In this document: positions 37,701-45,090 of the stretch, piece after piece | How positions within the stretch are numbered: the first letter of the stretch is position 1 | Layout: each line of letters opens with the position of its first letter | NCBI GenBank assembly: GCA_029962745.1 | Contig: CM057153.1 | Location: 36,871,662-36,935,661 of the forward strand | DNA length: 64,000 nt | Direction: 5' to 3' | From: Echinometra lucunter | Lineage: Eukaryota; Echinodermata; Echinoidea; Camarodonta; Echinometridae | Translations under genes and position numbers: made by a program | The notes under the pieces: model-generated | Databases searched by the model: none | What the model saw: the letters and a program-made list of their open reading frames with translations, nothing else | Told to the model about the DNA's origin: nothing

Positions 37701-39116
37701 GATGTTAAATGTGATTACTAAAAAATTGGCGACAAAGTTTCAAGTAACATCCTTGCAGATGACTCGTCTTGGCTAATTTATGTCTGAAGTGTATGTCCGC
37801 TTTTATTATTGTACCATTTGTATTAAGTAATTTTTTTTTCAAACCATGACTGGGATGATGAAATGAATCCATGGGGATCTGGGCCCCATTTCATAAATCT
37901 TGTTATCAATAATAAGTTGCAGTTGCTGTTATAAGCTACTGATATCCTTGCATCTGATTGGCTGAGAGCAAATTTGTCATAGAAATTTGGCAGTTGCTAC
38001 TGATAACAAGTTTTATGAAAAGGGGCCCTGAAGCAGATTTTATGATTATGATATTGAGTTTTGTCACAACATTAAGTCCACTTTTTTCACATTGCTAGCA
38101 GCTGATCAAAGCACTAGACAGTATATTGATGGTCCATCTCACGTCTTAAGGCTTGAATAGAATTTAAACTTGAGAGGTGTTAATGTAAGACTCGTTGCTG
38201 AAGAAAACTTCTTGTTGTGTTTTGTAGGATCGTGACAGGCCCAGCAGCCCAGGTCGGGTGAGTCTAGGTAGACGGAATTCTATTCCAGTAAGGTGTCTTC
38301 GAAGCTGGCAAGAACACCTGCATAAAAACAAGGCAAAGTGGAGGGATCTTGGACAGCAAGGTGAGTACCGCAGGATATTCTGCAAGAACTTCAGCAAGAA
38401 CTGCTGCAGGAGTTTCCGCAAGAACCTAGGCAAGAGTTTCTGGAAGAAATGTGTGCACGAGTTTTTGCAAGAACTTCTTCAAGAGATTCTTCAGGAACTT
38501 CTGCAAAAGTTTCTGCAAGAGCTTCTGTCAATGATCCTTCAGAACTTCTGAAAAGGGAAGATGATTATTTGTGTAATCGATGACTACCACAATTTTTACC
38601 TTAACTATGCTCACTAGGTTGCCCCTGGGGATTTGTAACAGTGTCCCTGGATTACCCCCACACCTTATTCCAATGAAACATTTCCTCTCAAAAAGCTTTG
38701 CTCAAAAAGCTTTGTCAGTAACTTACGGTACTGGCTAAATTAATATAAGTATTGCTGACCTTTTTTCGTCGTTGTTATTTCTTGTGGGGCATAATTATGG
38801 TCAGAAAGGCTCCCTGAAATTCATTCTTTTAGCACATTATTTATCTGTCGTTCTTTCTTTCTATATGATGTACACAGAGGTCTCCTCTGGAGCCAAGGTA
38901 CTGGACATTGACGAGGATATAACCGATCAGAAACCAAACAAAGATGTCTTCCATAAAAGCGATACGAATGACAACGCAGCCCGAAAAACCAGCGACGCCA
39001 ATGGAATCGGAGGTGCGTCGCATGGCCAGGACGCCACGTCCGGGTCAACGGCGGGGGCGGACGAGTCGCCGGGGTGTGCACAGGCACCGGGTCGTCAAGG
39101 ATCGGGGGAAAGATGA
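8045..39116 (+). CDS. PDE1: Calmodulin-dependent 3',5'-cyclic nucleotide phosphodiesterase 1 (PDE1-like), 3' ten exons (gene span)
   Basis: The spliced product hydrolyses cAMP and/or cGMP in the cytosol. Ten exons (8045-8161, 14898-15038, 19632-19732, 28921-29046, 35065-35166, 36090-36210, 36554-36635, 37213-37421, 38228-38360, 38878-39116) join with matching phases into 456 residues and a TGA stop. The class I PDE signature H-D-x2-H-x4-N is present (window residues H104 to N113). So are the general acid H64 in YHNLLHAAD, metal ligands H68, H104, D105 and D211, the invariant glutamine Q262 and the clamp phenylalanine F265. The HTGTTN variant of the signature and WSFD, NPYHNL and FHFQQIK favour PDE1 over PDE4. 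The N-terminal calmodulin-binding and inhibitory regions (about 150-180 residues in known family members) are not in this span. The C-terminal tail is long and low-complexity. The start codon lies outside the window. Confidence 0.93.
9696..10111. mobile_element. Non-autonomous piggyBac-type MITE
   Basis: The 416 bp unit is bounded by TTAA on both sides, immediately followed by inverted CCCATTCGTGA and TCACGAATGGG ends (perfect 15 bp inverted repeat including TTAA; 9696-9710 and 10097-10111). A TTAA target duplication plus termini starting CCC is the hallmark of piggyBac elements. The interior is AT-rich and encodes no transposase, so the copy would depend on one supplied in trans. It sits in a PDE1 intron. 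Confidence 0.75.
11280..11430. mobile_element. Foldback MITE with GGGCCC ends (TTACTATAATAG family)
   Basis: A 151 bp near-palindrome. The ends are gggcccgttg and caacgggccc, and about 50 bp arms carry ttactataatagtaa palindromes on both sides of a short loop. The whole unit can form one long hairpin, and each arm can also form its own small hairpin. No coding capacity. I see no clean target-site duplication. Confidence 0.82.
12267..12304. repeat. (CT)n microsatellite
   Basis: About 19 CT units within a pyrimidine-rich stretch, followed by poly-T. Long open frames on both strands here are repeat artefacts. Confidence 0.9.
13690..13810. repeat. Degenerate (ATC)n low-complexity tract
   Basis: Interspersed atc/att trinucleotides on the plus strand. 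Simple repeat within the PDE1 intron. Confidence 0.8.
14898..15038 (+). CDS. PDE1: PDE1 exon (window exon 2): catalytic HN/metal motif
   Basis: Encodes residues 40-86, phase 0 to 0. It contains YSKYGNPYHNLLHAADVTQT, nearly identical to the PDE1 motif. H64 is the expected general acid and H68 the first metal ligand. The exon ends in MLARMGLV with donor GTG/gtaagt. The acceptor is ttctttag. Confidence 0.96.
17864..17876 (+). promoter_or_regulatory. Candidate X-box (RFX-type) site
   Basis: GTTGCCTAGCGAC fits the RYYNYY-N-RRNRAC consensus with a one-base spacer, within a less AT-rich intron segment. Consensus match only; a 13-base degenerate motif can occur by chance in 64 kb. Confidence 0.25.
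18781..18957. repeat. (GAA)n trinucleotide repeat in a polypurine tract
   Basis: Pure purine for about 170 bases on the plus strand, with roughly 32 uninterrupted GAA units at about 18832-18927. The predicted Lys/Arg- and Leu-rich frames are artefacts. Such mirror-symmetric purine tracts are known to favour triplex (H-DNA) structures. Confidence 0.93.
19632..19732 (+). CDS. PDE1: PDE1 exon (window exon 3): HD metal-binding signature
   Basis: Encodes residues 87-119 plus two bases of codon 120. HWLSDLEIFASLLAAIIHDF leads into EHTGTTN, giving the class I signature H104-D105-x2-H108-x4-N113, with H104 and D105 binding the catalytic metals. The PDE1-specific TGTTN is retained. The donor is AA/gtaagt and the split Lys codon is completed by the next exon. 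Confidence 0.96.
20006..20134. mobile_element. Foldback MITE (CCCCGTAACACAAGCTTAGC family), copy 1
   Basis: About 129 bp. The left arm reads ggccccgtaacacaagct. The right arm is its near-perfect reverse complement ending gtgttacggggc. A gattgatcgta/tacgatcagttgc pair continues the stem, with a short loop. A second copy lies at 41302-41430. Non-coding. Confidence 0.85.
20337..20985. repeat. ATC/ACC trinucleotide low-complexity block
   Basis: About 650 bases of cat, cac and att triplets on the plus strand. They generate spurious Met-, Asp-, Ile- and His-rich open frames of up to 200 codons on both strands. Not a gene. Confidence 0.92.
22674..22763. repeat. (TTA)n microsatellite
   Basis: About 29 TTA units with one interruption near 22746. 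Confidence 0.92.
28921..29046 (+). CDS. PDE1: PDE1 exon (window exon 4)
   Basis: The first base completes Lys120. Residues 121-161 follow, and two bases begin Thr162. It contains FYNDRAVLENHHISSSFRL, matching the invariant YNDRSVLENHH of PDE1, and ends NLSKEEY. The donor is ACAC/gtaagt. A decayed copy of the exon's last 37 bases lies 0.8 kb downstream. Confidence 0.96.
29590..29980. repeat. GTG/GAT-rich low-complexity DNA
   Basis: Degenerate trinucleotides (gtg, gat, gta) run through most of this stretch, interrupted by the exon-like copy at 29809-29866. The Thr-rich minus-strand frame here is an artefact. Confidence 0.75.
29809..29866 (+). pseudogene. Decayed partial copy of PDE1 exon 4 (3' end)
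   Basis: Starting about 29828, 37 bases match the last bases and donor region of exon 28921-29046 with about five differences. In the same frame it reads YIFAHLSKEEFM then TGA, against NILANLSKEEYT in the true exon. The donor GT is present (atgt) but is followed by gact rather than aagt. No matching acceptor or upstream exon sequence is seen. Best explained as a local duplication that has decayed. Confidence 0.7.
30152..31678. mobile_element. Non-autonomous hAT DNA transposon with internal satellite
   Basis: Perfect 15 bp terminal inverted repeats CAGGGGCGTCGCTAG (30152-30166) and CTAGCGACGCCCCTG (31664-31678) are flanked by a perfect 8 bp direct repeat ctcttgac (30144-30151 and 31679-31686). 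An 8 bp target duplication plus CAGGG ends define the hAT superfamily. No transposase frame is present in its 1527 bp. Subterminal regions on both sides contain a gtcggcaa motif and poly-C runs (12 C and 15 C). The centre is a seven-copy satellite. Perfect TSD and TIRs suggest a fairly recent insertion. Confidence 0.9.
30395..31440. repeat. Seven-unit satellite inside the hAT element
   Basis: A block beginning ttcctcgctcgctgcgctcg recurs at about 30405, 30577, 30752, 30885, 31056, 31240 and 31405, a spacing of about 135-185 bases. Each unit also carries atttagatacaggatg and cccatcatgtattttgatga segments. Units differ by substitutions and small deletions. Confidence 0.88.
35065..35166 (+). CDS. 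PDE1: PDE1 exon (window exon 5)
   Basis: Completes Thr162, encodes residues 163-195 and begins Ala196. The stretch ELRNLVIDMVLATDMSFHFQ matches the PDE1 consensus (LRNLVIEMVL.TDM..HFQQIK). The acceptor is ttctccag and the donor GC/gtaagt. Confidence 0.96.
35492..35699. repeat. Tandem duplication, about 104 bp x 2
   Basis: Two adjacent copies begin attcaaactc(t/a)gtggatc and end at ttacattag (about 35492-35595 and 35596-35699), with roughly 10% divergence. They lie within the intron after exon 5. Confidence 0.82.
35900..36047. mobile_element. Foldback MITE (TTTCATAAAACTTGTTAT family), copy 1
   Basis: About 148 bp. The left end is ggcccccgtttcataaaact and the right end is a degenerate reverse complement (aaattttatgaaactgga). 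The interior carries cttgcatctgattggctgag. It ends only about 42 bases before the exon at 36090. Related copies lie at 37881-38028 (same orientation) and 51836-51984 (opposite orientation). Confidence 0.85.
36090..36210 (+). CDS. PDE1: PDE1 exon (window exon 6): second metal aspartate
   Basis: Completes Ala196 and encodes residues 197-236. LTLHCADISHPSKEW contains D211, the conserved metal-ligand aspartate. It ends EFFRQ, continuing into GDRE of the next exon as in PDE1. The acceptor is cattatag and the donor CAG/gttagt. Confidence 0.96.
36554..36635 (+). CDS. PDE1: PDE1 exon (window exon 7): glutamine-switch region
   Basis: Encodes residues 237-263 plus one base of Gly264. It begins GDREREMGLPISPLCDRNST and ends ESQI. 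Q262 is the invariant purine-binding glutamine. Family members usually have MVAQSQ; here the sequence is LLAESQ. It is not annotated by any long open frame because it is only 82 bases. Confidence 0.95.
36636..37212 (+). other. PDE1 intron, no feature seen
   Basis: 577 bases of AT-rich DNA with short A/T runs. No repeat family or exon was recognised. Confidence 0.8.
37213..37421 (+). CDS. PDE1: PDE1 exon (window exon 8): end of the catalytic domain and start of the tail
   Basis: Completes Gly264 and encodes residues 265-333. FIDFIVDP (F265 is the substrate-clamp phenylalanine) closes the catalytic core. A Ser/Pro/Ala-rich tail follows, with a KRNSIP motif (Ser308 in a basophilic kinase context). 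I chose donor AAT/gtgagg, which joins in phase to the next exon. Reading through it would add only VRSS and a stop (37434-37436), a possible alternative short C-terminus. Confidence 0.9.
37881..38028. mobile_element. Foldback MITE (TTTCATAAAACTTGTTAT family), copy 2
   Basis: The left end is gggccccatttcataaatct and the right end ttttatgaaaaggggccc. The interior cttgcatctgattggctgag is shared with the copy at 35900-36047. 148 bp, non-coding, in the intron between exons 8 and 9. Confidence 0.87.
38228..38360 (+). CDS. PDE1: PDE1 exon (window exon 9): C-terminal tail
   Basis: Encodes residues 334-377 plus one base of Glu378. It contains a second RRNSIP motif (Ser351) echoing KRNSIP in the previous exon. 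The segment LRSWQEHLHKNKAKWRDLGQ resembles the final helix of vertebrate PDE1 (LKSF...QNKERWKELAAQE). The acceptor is ttttgtag and the donor CAAG/gtgagt. The frame stays open through the donor for 63 further codons. Confidence 0.88.
38372..38551 (+). repeat. 12 bp-period minisatellite after the PDE1 exon-9 donor
   Basis: About 14 degenerate copies of cttcaagaactt/ctgcaagagttt run from just past the donor to 38551. A 13-base unit near 38450 shifts the frame. In the PDE1 reading frame the second half reads as FLQELLQEILQELL-type Leu/Gln heptad-like sequence ending in a stop at 38551. It is most simply an intronic minisatellite, but intron retention would give an alternative tail. Confidence 0.8.
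38878..39116 (+). CDS. PDE1: PDE1 last coding exon (window exon 10)
   Basis: Completes Glu378 and encodes residues 379-456, then TGA at 39114-39116. The sequence is acidic then Ser/Gly/Asp-rich (VLDIDEDITDQK at the start, SGER at the end) and has no recognised domain, as expected for a divergent tail. The acceptor is gtacacag. The phase is consistent with exon 9. Confidence 0.8.
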
Positions 39117-39378
39117 GAGGGTGTGTGTATGGTCGAGATCAAACAAGGAGGCAGGTCAAAATATGGATAGACATTAATAGAAGAAATGTCCGTGCTGACC
39201 TTGGAAGCTGTCAACGTGTGGTGGAAAAGACGTCATCAAAAAGAAAAATATTCAGATCTAACCCAGTCCAATTCTGATGCTATGAATTATATTCTCATGT
39301 AGTGTCTAATCGAGGGCATTAGATGAAGTGTTACGAGGGTTGCTTGTCCCAAGAGTATTATGATGAATTGAATACTCC

Positions 39379-39440
39379 ATCAAGATGACCTTTCGCATTT
39401 CAGGTTGACTATCAAGATGACCTATCGCATTTCAGGTTCA
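39379..39440. repeat. 32 bp tandem duplication
   Basis: tcaagatgacct(t/a)tcgcattt followed by caggtt(g/c)acta occurs twice back to back, with two differences. Confidence 0.85.
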
Positions 39441-41301
39441 CTAGTGGCACTTGTCAACCGTTGGTTGCCGTGTCCTATTTTAAGAATACGCTCATCAAAT
39501 TTCAATTGACCTTAAAGGTAATAATGATCTGTATAATCTTGTCCTCCGGGGAATTTTTGTAAGGACATTGTGATGATTTATTCCTGTGCAAAATATTTTA
39601 CCAGATTTATCTGGGGGTATATTGGTGTTTTTTTGAACGGCATATAGCACAAATACCGTCAGGCAAAAAAATAAATAAATAAATAAACACTATACTCCAT
39701 TACCCTGATTTTGAATCTAGGAAAAGTATCTCGACTGCCTCATCCAGGCAACGACCCTTGGGGGAAAAACGGGCCCCTTACTCTTAGCTACCCCATTACT
39801 CAATTGCTCCTAGCTGGTGTTAAGTAGGGTATTTTACGGGGTGTAGTCGAAGGGCAATTGTATGGGTAGTTTGGGGAGATATGTTTTATTACTCAAAATA
39901 ACTGTCGTATTTTCCTCGGTAAAATTTTTTCTGGGGAGAAGTTGTCGCTGGGACAGTCTGGAGATACATCTGATAGCATAGGCATATGAAATGCAGCTAT
40001 TGTTGGTTTTAATTACGTGCATAGCTGGTTATAAATACACAAATATTGCCAGGTCTCTCAATATTATTTTCTACTACATCCATGGGAGAGCTATCATGTC
40101 ACTGATGGTATTATCTTTCAACTTGGTTGAATTCCATATTACTGCTAAGATCACTTTTGTAAAATTGTAGTTTCATGTAAGGGATGTGCAAGGTGCTGGA
40201 TAAATTGCTGGAACCCAAATCTACGTAACAATCAGAAAAGAAAATGTAAGCCCTTTTATACATTTTTAGGAACTTGTAGATTTCATATACTTTAGGTATG
40301 CACAATGGCTAACAACGCAACGATGCCAAATACCCTCTCTTTCAGCCTAGAAAATGGTTCTCATATGGTAGTCGTGTGAACGTCGTAGAGTGAATCGTCG
40401 TATATAATAAACTCAAATATGAACACGGGTACCTTTCAAAAAGTGTTCTCTCCCCCTTTTTTTTTTTAGATGTAAACGTTTCAAAAGGTTTCTTGGGGTT
40501 TCGAAGAGGGGACGACCAATATCTAGTGGTTTTAATGAAGTGTACAGTGTAAATATGAAAAACCGTAACCTCGATTTTGTATTCAGCATTTAATAGAAGG
40601 AAACGATCGGACGTTTTATCTTTTCCCCCAGTGAGACGAGGGATATATTGTTCCGTTTTATAACCGTGTGTGCATTTTACCCTATTATTCGATGAATACA
40701 CTTATCATTATTTTCTGACGAAAATTTCCATATTATTGTGTGCCTGTTTTTGAAAGGCTCATTTTGTGCAGACAGAATGACACTTTCTTCATCATGGGCG
40801 TCAAATAGTTTACTTTTGGAAATTTTAGAAAGAGATGTTGTTTAGAAATTCGAAACTTGCTTGTCATAAACTGATGAAATATTTTCGAAGAATTATTACC
40901 AAAGTGGTATGTGATGTAAAAGAGGATGCATTTTTAAAGAGGACATGGTCGTTTTAGAGAAGTTATATTGGTTATTATAACCAAAGTATACAGTTAATTA
41001 TTTATTTACATGTATTATTTAAAGATACGGACTGAATGAATGCGGCAATCCTTTTTGCAGCTTTGCGTATAGAATATTTATCAAGTCATTTCAGTTATGA
41101 ATTGTATTCAAGTCATATTACATTCTAGATCATGTGGTAACCCAAGTCACCTTCGAAACGCTGTTTGAAAAATATTTTCTGAAATACTTTAATTCTTTGA
41201 CAAATGCATATAGTTTAGTGGAAGGTATTACAGTAATTAGGATATGAAAAAGTAATTTTATTCATATTCTAGAATTACCTTTTTAATTGCTAATGTGACC
41301 A

Positions 41302-41430
41302 GGCCCCCGTAACACAAAGCTTAGCGATTGATCGCACGATTGATTTTTACGATTGGTTGCACAGTGATCAATGCAATCATTTGTAAAAACCAATCCTACG
41401 ATCAGTTGCTAAGCTTTGTGTTACGGGGCC
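41302..41430. mobile_element. Foldback MITE (CCCCGTAACACAAGCTTAGC family), copy 2
   Basis: About 129 bp, with ends ggcccccgtaacacaaagct and agctttgtgttacggggcc. The interior matches the copy at 20006-20134 closely (gattgatcg..cgattgatttttacgatt). Non-coding hairpin element. Confidence 0.87.
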
Positions 41431-42978
41431 CAGAATACATTAAAAATTTTGACTGTCTTCTTAATGGCTTACTTCTTCTTATTTCTTCATATAAGAAATA
41501 TTCATACAATTATATTGATTTCTGGCTAACTTGATAGTTGATACATTATTAGAGTGTGAGCTAATGAAGAAAAATGGAAAAAAAGGAGAAATATGTTGAT
41601 GATTAGCCCAAGTCCTACATAAAGTTCTCTGATGTGTCAGTGATATAAGTGGATAGCCGAGTCAATACAAAACGTCCATATAGGATTATTTCAATATCAA
41701 ATTCACTATAAATTTAGTTAGATATGTTCCTTTGAATTTAGGTGTTTGATAGACCATTATGGACTGTTTACCTCTGTCACGTCCTAGCTTCCTCTGGTTC
41801 AAAACATTTTTCAAGAGTGTATACTCGTGTTATTTTACAACAAATGTTTATTTAAAATGGGTAATGGTAATTGTAATATATATCGTGGTAAAATTTGAGG
41901 TAGGCAATCAGTTTCTTCATTATCCATGAAACTTTCATCATTTGATGCATAATTTGCTTTAACATGGAAATTTCTAGACAACAGCTTACATATTCATAAA
42001 CTGCAACTAGTTTTGTAGGTTTCTGAATATAACTTAGAAGGATGGGATAATATTATATTCATGTATCCATATTATGAATAATTGCATGCATAGTGCAAAA
42101 ATGCTTTACAATCATTAGGAAGTATCTTCTGCAAAACATGCTACTTGTTAAAATTCCTCAGGACATAGATGATGCATACTTAAATCAAGCCCACTCGTAA
42201 TCGTTTTAGTCTTCATATTCATTTTTTAAAAGAGAAATCCCATAAAGATCGAAGAAAATGAGAAGCTTATAGGGAGTGAAAATGAATGTTGACTTTTTTG
42301 AGGACTTTTGGTAAAATAAGTTTAGACAGAAGATATCCTCATTTTTAATGGATCATGTGAAATGAATTCCAAACAATTGCATCATACAACCTATTTGCAC
42401 ATCGTTTTCAGTAACTAACTGGACATGTTCTACAGTCAAACAATTTTATATCAATTCTTTTCTTCATTCCTTTCATATGATTGTAGTTTGTTCCAGATAG
42501 AAATGTAAAGAGGATAACCACAGTAACTTTCATATTTTATCAGAAAACCAATAGAAACTTATCTTAGTTGTTCTGCTATACTATTATTAAACAATTAATT
42601 AAATATTTATACTTTTCATATTTGAAAATGTGTATTTTTGAAATGTGTCGGATGGAGTTTGTGTAGCATTCTGCCAAATCACTTTTCAAGATTTTTATTT
42701 ATTCTCAGCCAGTAAGATTTGAAGTGTTTTTGCGTATTTTTTCACAGACATATATTACCATTCCGATGTGGTTGGTAGCATGTTTGCTAACAGACTTGCA
42801 GAAATATGCGTTAGTATTTAAACATATTTAACATGTGTCACCAAATGTATGTGATGCTACGATGTGTGTGGACTGAGTTTTGAATTCTTATGATTGTTTT
42901 TATTTCTGTCAAAGCTTTCATGATAAATATCATTTCTAATACTAAAAATAATTTAGTATTTAAACAATTATTGTATTA

Positions 42979-42980
<2 letters not shown>

Positions 42981-43010
<30 letters not shown>
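42981..43010. repeat. (TC)n microsatellite
   Basis: Fifteen uninterrupted TC units. Confidence 0.92.
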
Positions 43011-43014
<4 letters not shown>

Positions 43015-44469
43015 ATGTAATTCATTCTTATACCAATTGTCTTTTTCCTATAATTCATCCTTACATAATCCTTCCAGAATTTTAAGAAAATATAACAGAA
43101 AGTGACAAAGGTATTACATGAAAATTATTGTCAGTATAAACAATTTATTTCTCTTTTAAACTGTGAAATCATGTTAAATTTATCTTTTTGAAGATTTATA
43201 ACAAAACAAAAAAAAAACACTTTCAGAATTATACACAGAATAACCTTCAGAATTAATGTTAGAAAATATATAAAGTAACAACACATTTTAAGTATGTAAC
43301 CATTAATAAAAGAAGGAAAAGAAATAAAAAAGGCTCTCAAGTAATATAAGCACACAACTAGATGTAATATAAAATCTAATTAAGTATTCATAAAAGATTA
43401 TTCAAAAATACAAGTTAGTTTTCTTACTTTTGATTTCAAAATTTTTCAAATATTTCTCTTTCATGTCTCAAAGGCTGAAGTTTAAAATAAATTTATGTGG
43501 TTCATTCATTTATAGTAATGTTTAGACTTTTTATTAAAGTAATGATCTGAGAAAAAAGTTCTTATCACATCACATGAAATCCACTTTCTATCTCGTAACA
43601 TTATAAAAACACAAAATCATCAATTTCAAGAACTCGGCATTACAAAAGATTATCTCCTTCATGTGTTTTATCATTAAAGTTGAACAAGGCTATTTATTAT
43701 TATCCTAGAAATATTGTCATAAAGCATTGTTAAATTTCAAACAATTTGACAATTCCGTAAAGGAGTCTGGTATATTTTCATGCAACACAGTAAAATAAAA
43801 ATTTAAAAGAGTACACATGTTGTAATAGCATATTATAGAGGCAATCTTATATAACCTATCTAAGTCTAACAATGACAAAACTAAACAAATGCACTTTGAT
43901 GCATTCATGTCATTTCTCCTTTAACGCTCAGCGATCATTTTTTTCCCATAGTCTTCAAATTTATTTCTTTAACCATCAATCTTGCAGATTCCGTCCTCAC
44001 AAATGAATACATTTCCTTGAAACATGTGACTCACCGACTGAATTTTGAGAACTACATTTTCCTTTCCTTTAACTAAAAAAATTTTGATGCAAATTTTCCA
44101 TCACGAGAAGAAATTACACATGGCATGAGAAAGAAACAATCTGCTGTATTTCACATACTAGTCACTAGACAATTTGCATTCCATTTTATGAACTGCACAT
44201 TTATATGCAATGACATTAAAATGACATAATTCAATGGGTAAGCATTCATCAGACTGACATTACAACAAAGTGATTTCGCATGTGTGGGACAAATAGATTC
44301 TAGATATTAATCAAAATGACACCAGCCTTTTGATTTCATTTTGTTTGATGACAAACATGGCTTTAATGGCTGCTGTTGATTACAGTCATATTCTTTTTTC
44401 ACTTTTACCTACATATTTTGAAAGTGATTTTTTGCAACATTAGAAAAGATGAAAGCACTCTCAAAACAA

Positions 44470-44655
44470 GCCCTAAGATAACATACAGTCCTTAATAACA
44501 TCCTAAAGATTGTATACAGTCCTAAATTGCAGCATAGGACTGTACAATCCTAAACAATATCCCAAGTTTGTATAGTAGTCCTTAACCACTTATTGAAGGA
44601 CTATATACAGTTTAGTGTATGAAGTCCTAACCAATATCCTAAGGTTGTATACCGT
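44470..44655. repeat. Degenerate short tandem array
   Basis: Recurrent cctaa..atatcctaa and ttgtatacagtcct modules repeat about every 40-60 bases four to five times, partly in inverted orientation (aggactgtacaatcc). No known family recognised. Confidence 0.6.
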
Positions 44656-45054
44656 TCTGTGCTTCCACATCTCCTGATATATTATCATTCTGTATTATGT
44701 CATGTATACCCTCTTTTTGCATGATTCATGCAAAGTATATGCATACTATTTGGGTGCGTTCCCATTGCTGCCTTTACTGGTCATGCAACACAGCCATGTG
44801 TATGTACAGCCTTTTTTCTCTATCTGTATGCCAACAGATGGTAGAGCACAGACTGTGAATACTTGCACATGGTGGATATTGATAGACCACCCGGATGCAA
44901 TGGGAATGCAACTTCTTTTTGTTCTTGAAATACTCTTGATATCTATTATAGTCAGATACTATTAAAAACTGTTATGTGTAAATATACTTGTAACATAGAA
45001 AATTTGAAAGTGTATGAAAGAGAAAAAATGTGACATAGGGTTGCATTTGGACCC

Positions 45055-45076
45055 AATAAAACGTGTTATAAATAAA
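45055..45076 (+). terminator. Candidate poly(A) signals for the PDE1 transcript
   Basis: Two AATAAA hexamers (45055-45060 and 45071-45076) are followed within 20-40 bases by a T/GT-rich element (ttgtcttctgtggtttcttg). This is a good poly(A) site arrangement, but it is 5.9 kb past the PDE1 stop. It could belong to an unrecognised transcript instead. Confidence 0.35.
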
Positions 45077-45090
45077 GTATTAAGCTCCTT

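Larger units (their letters stand above)
39117..45090 (+). other. Probable PDE1 3' UTR and intergenic DNA
   Basis: AT-rich DNA without credible coding frames. It contains a 32 bp tandem duplication at 39379-39440, AATAAA-like repeats at 39668-39687, and the foldback MITE 41302-41430. It also has (TC)n at 42981-43010 and a degenerate tandem array at about 44470-44655. Whether the PDE1 transcript extends to the poly(A) signals at 45055-45076 or stops earlier cannot be settled here. Confidence 0.45.

Noticed and set aside
38164..38433. Minus-strand 89-codon frame over PDE1 exon 9
   Set aside because: Antisense to a supported exon and its minisatellite; no family similarity.
40342..40701. Minus-strand 119-codon open frame in the intergenic region
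   Set aside because: No motif, no support from conservation that I can judge, and it lies within the likely 3' UTR of PDE1.
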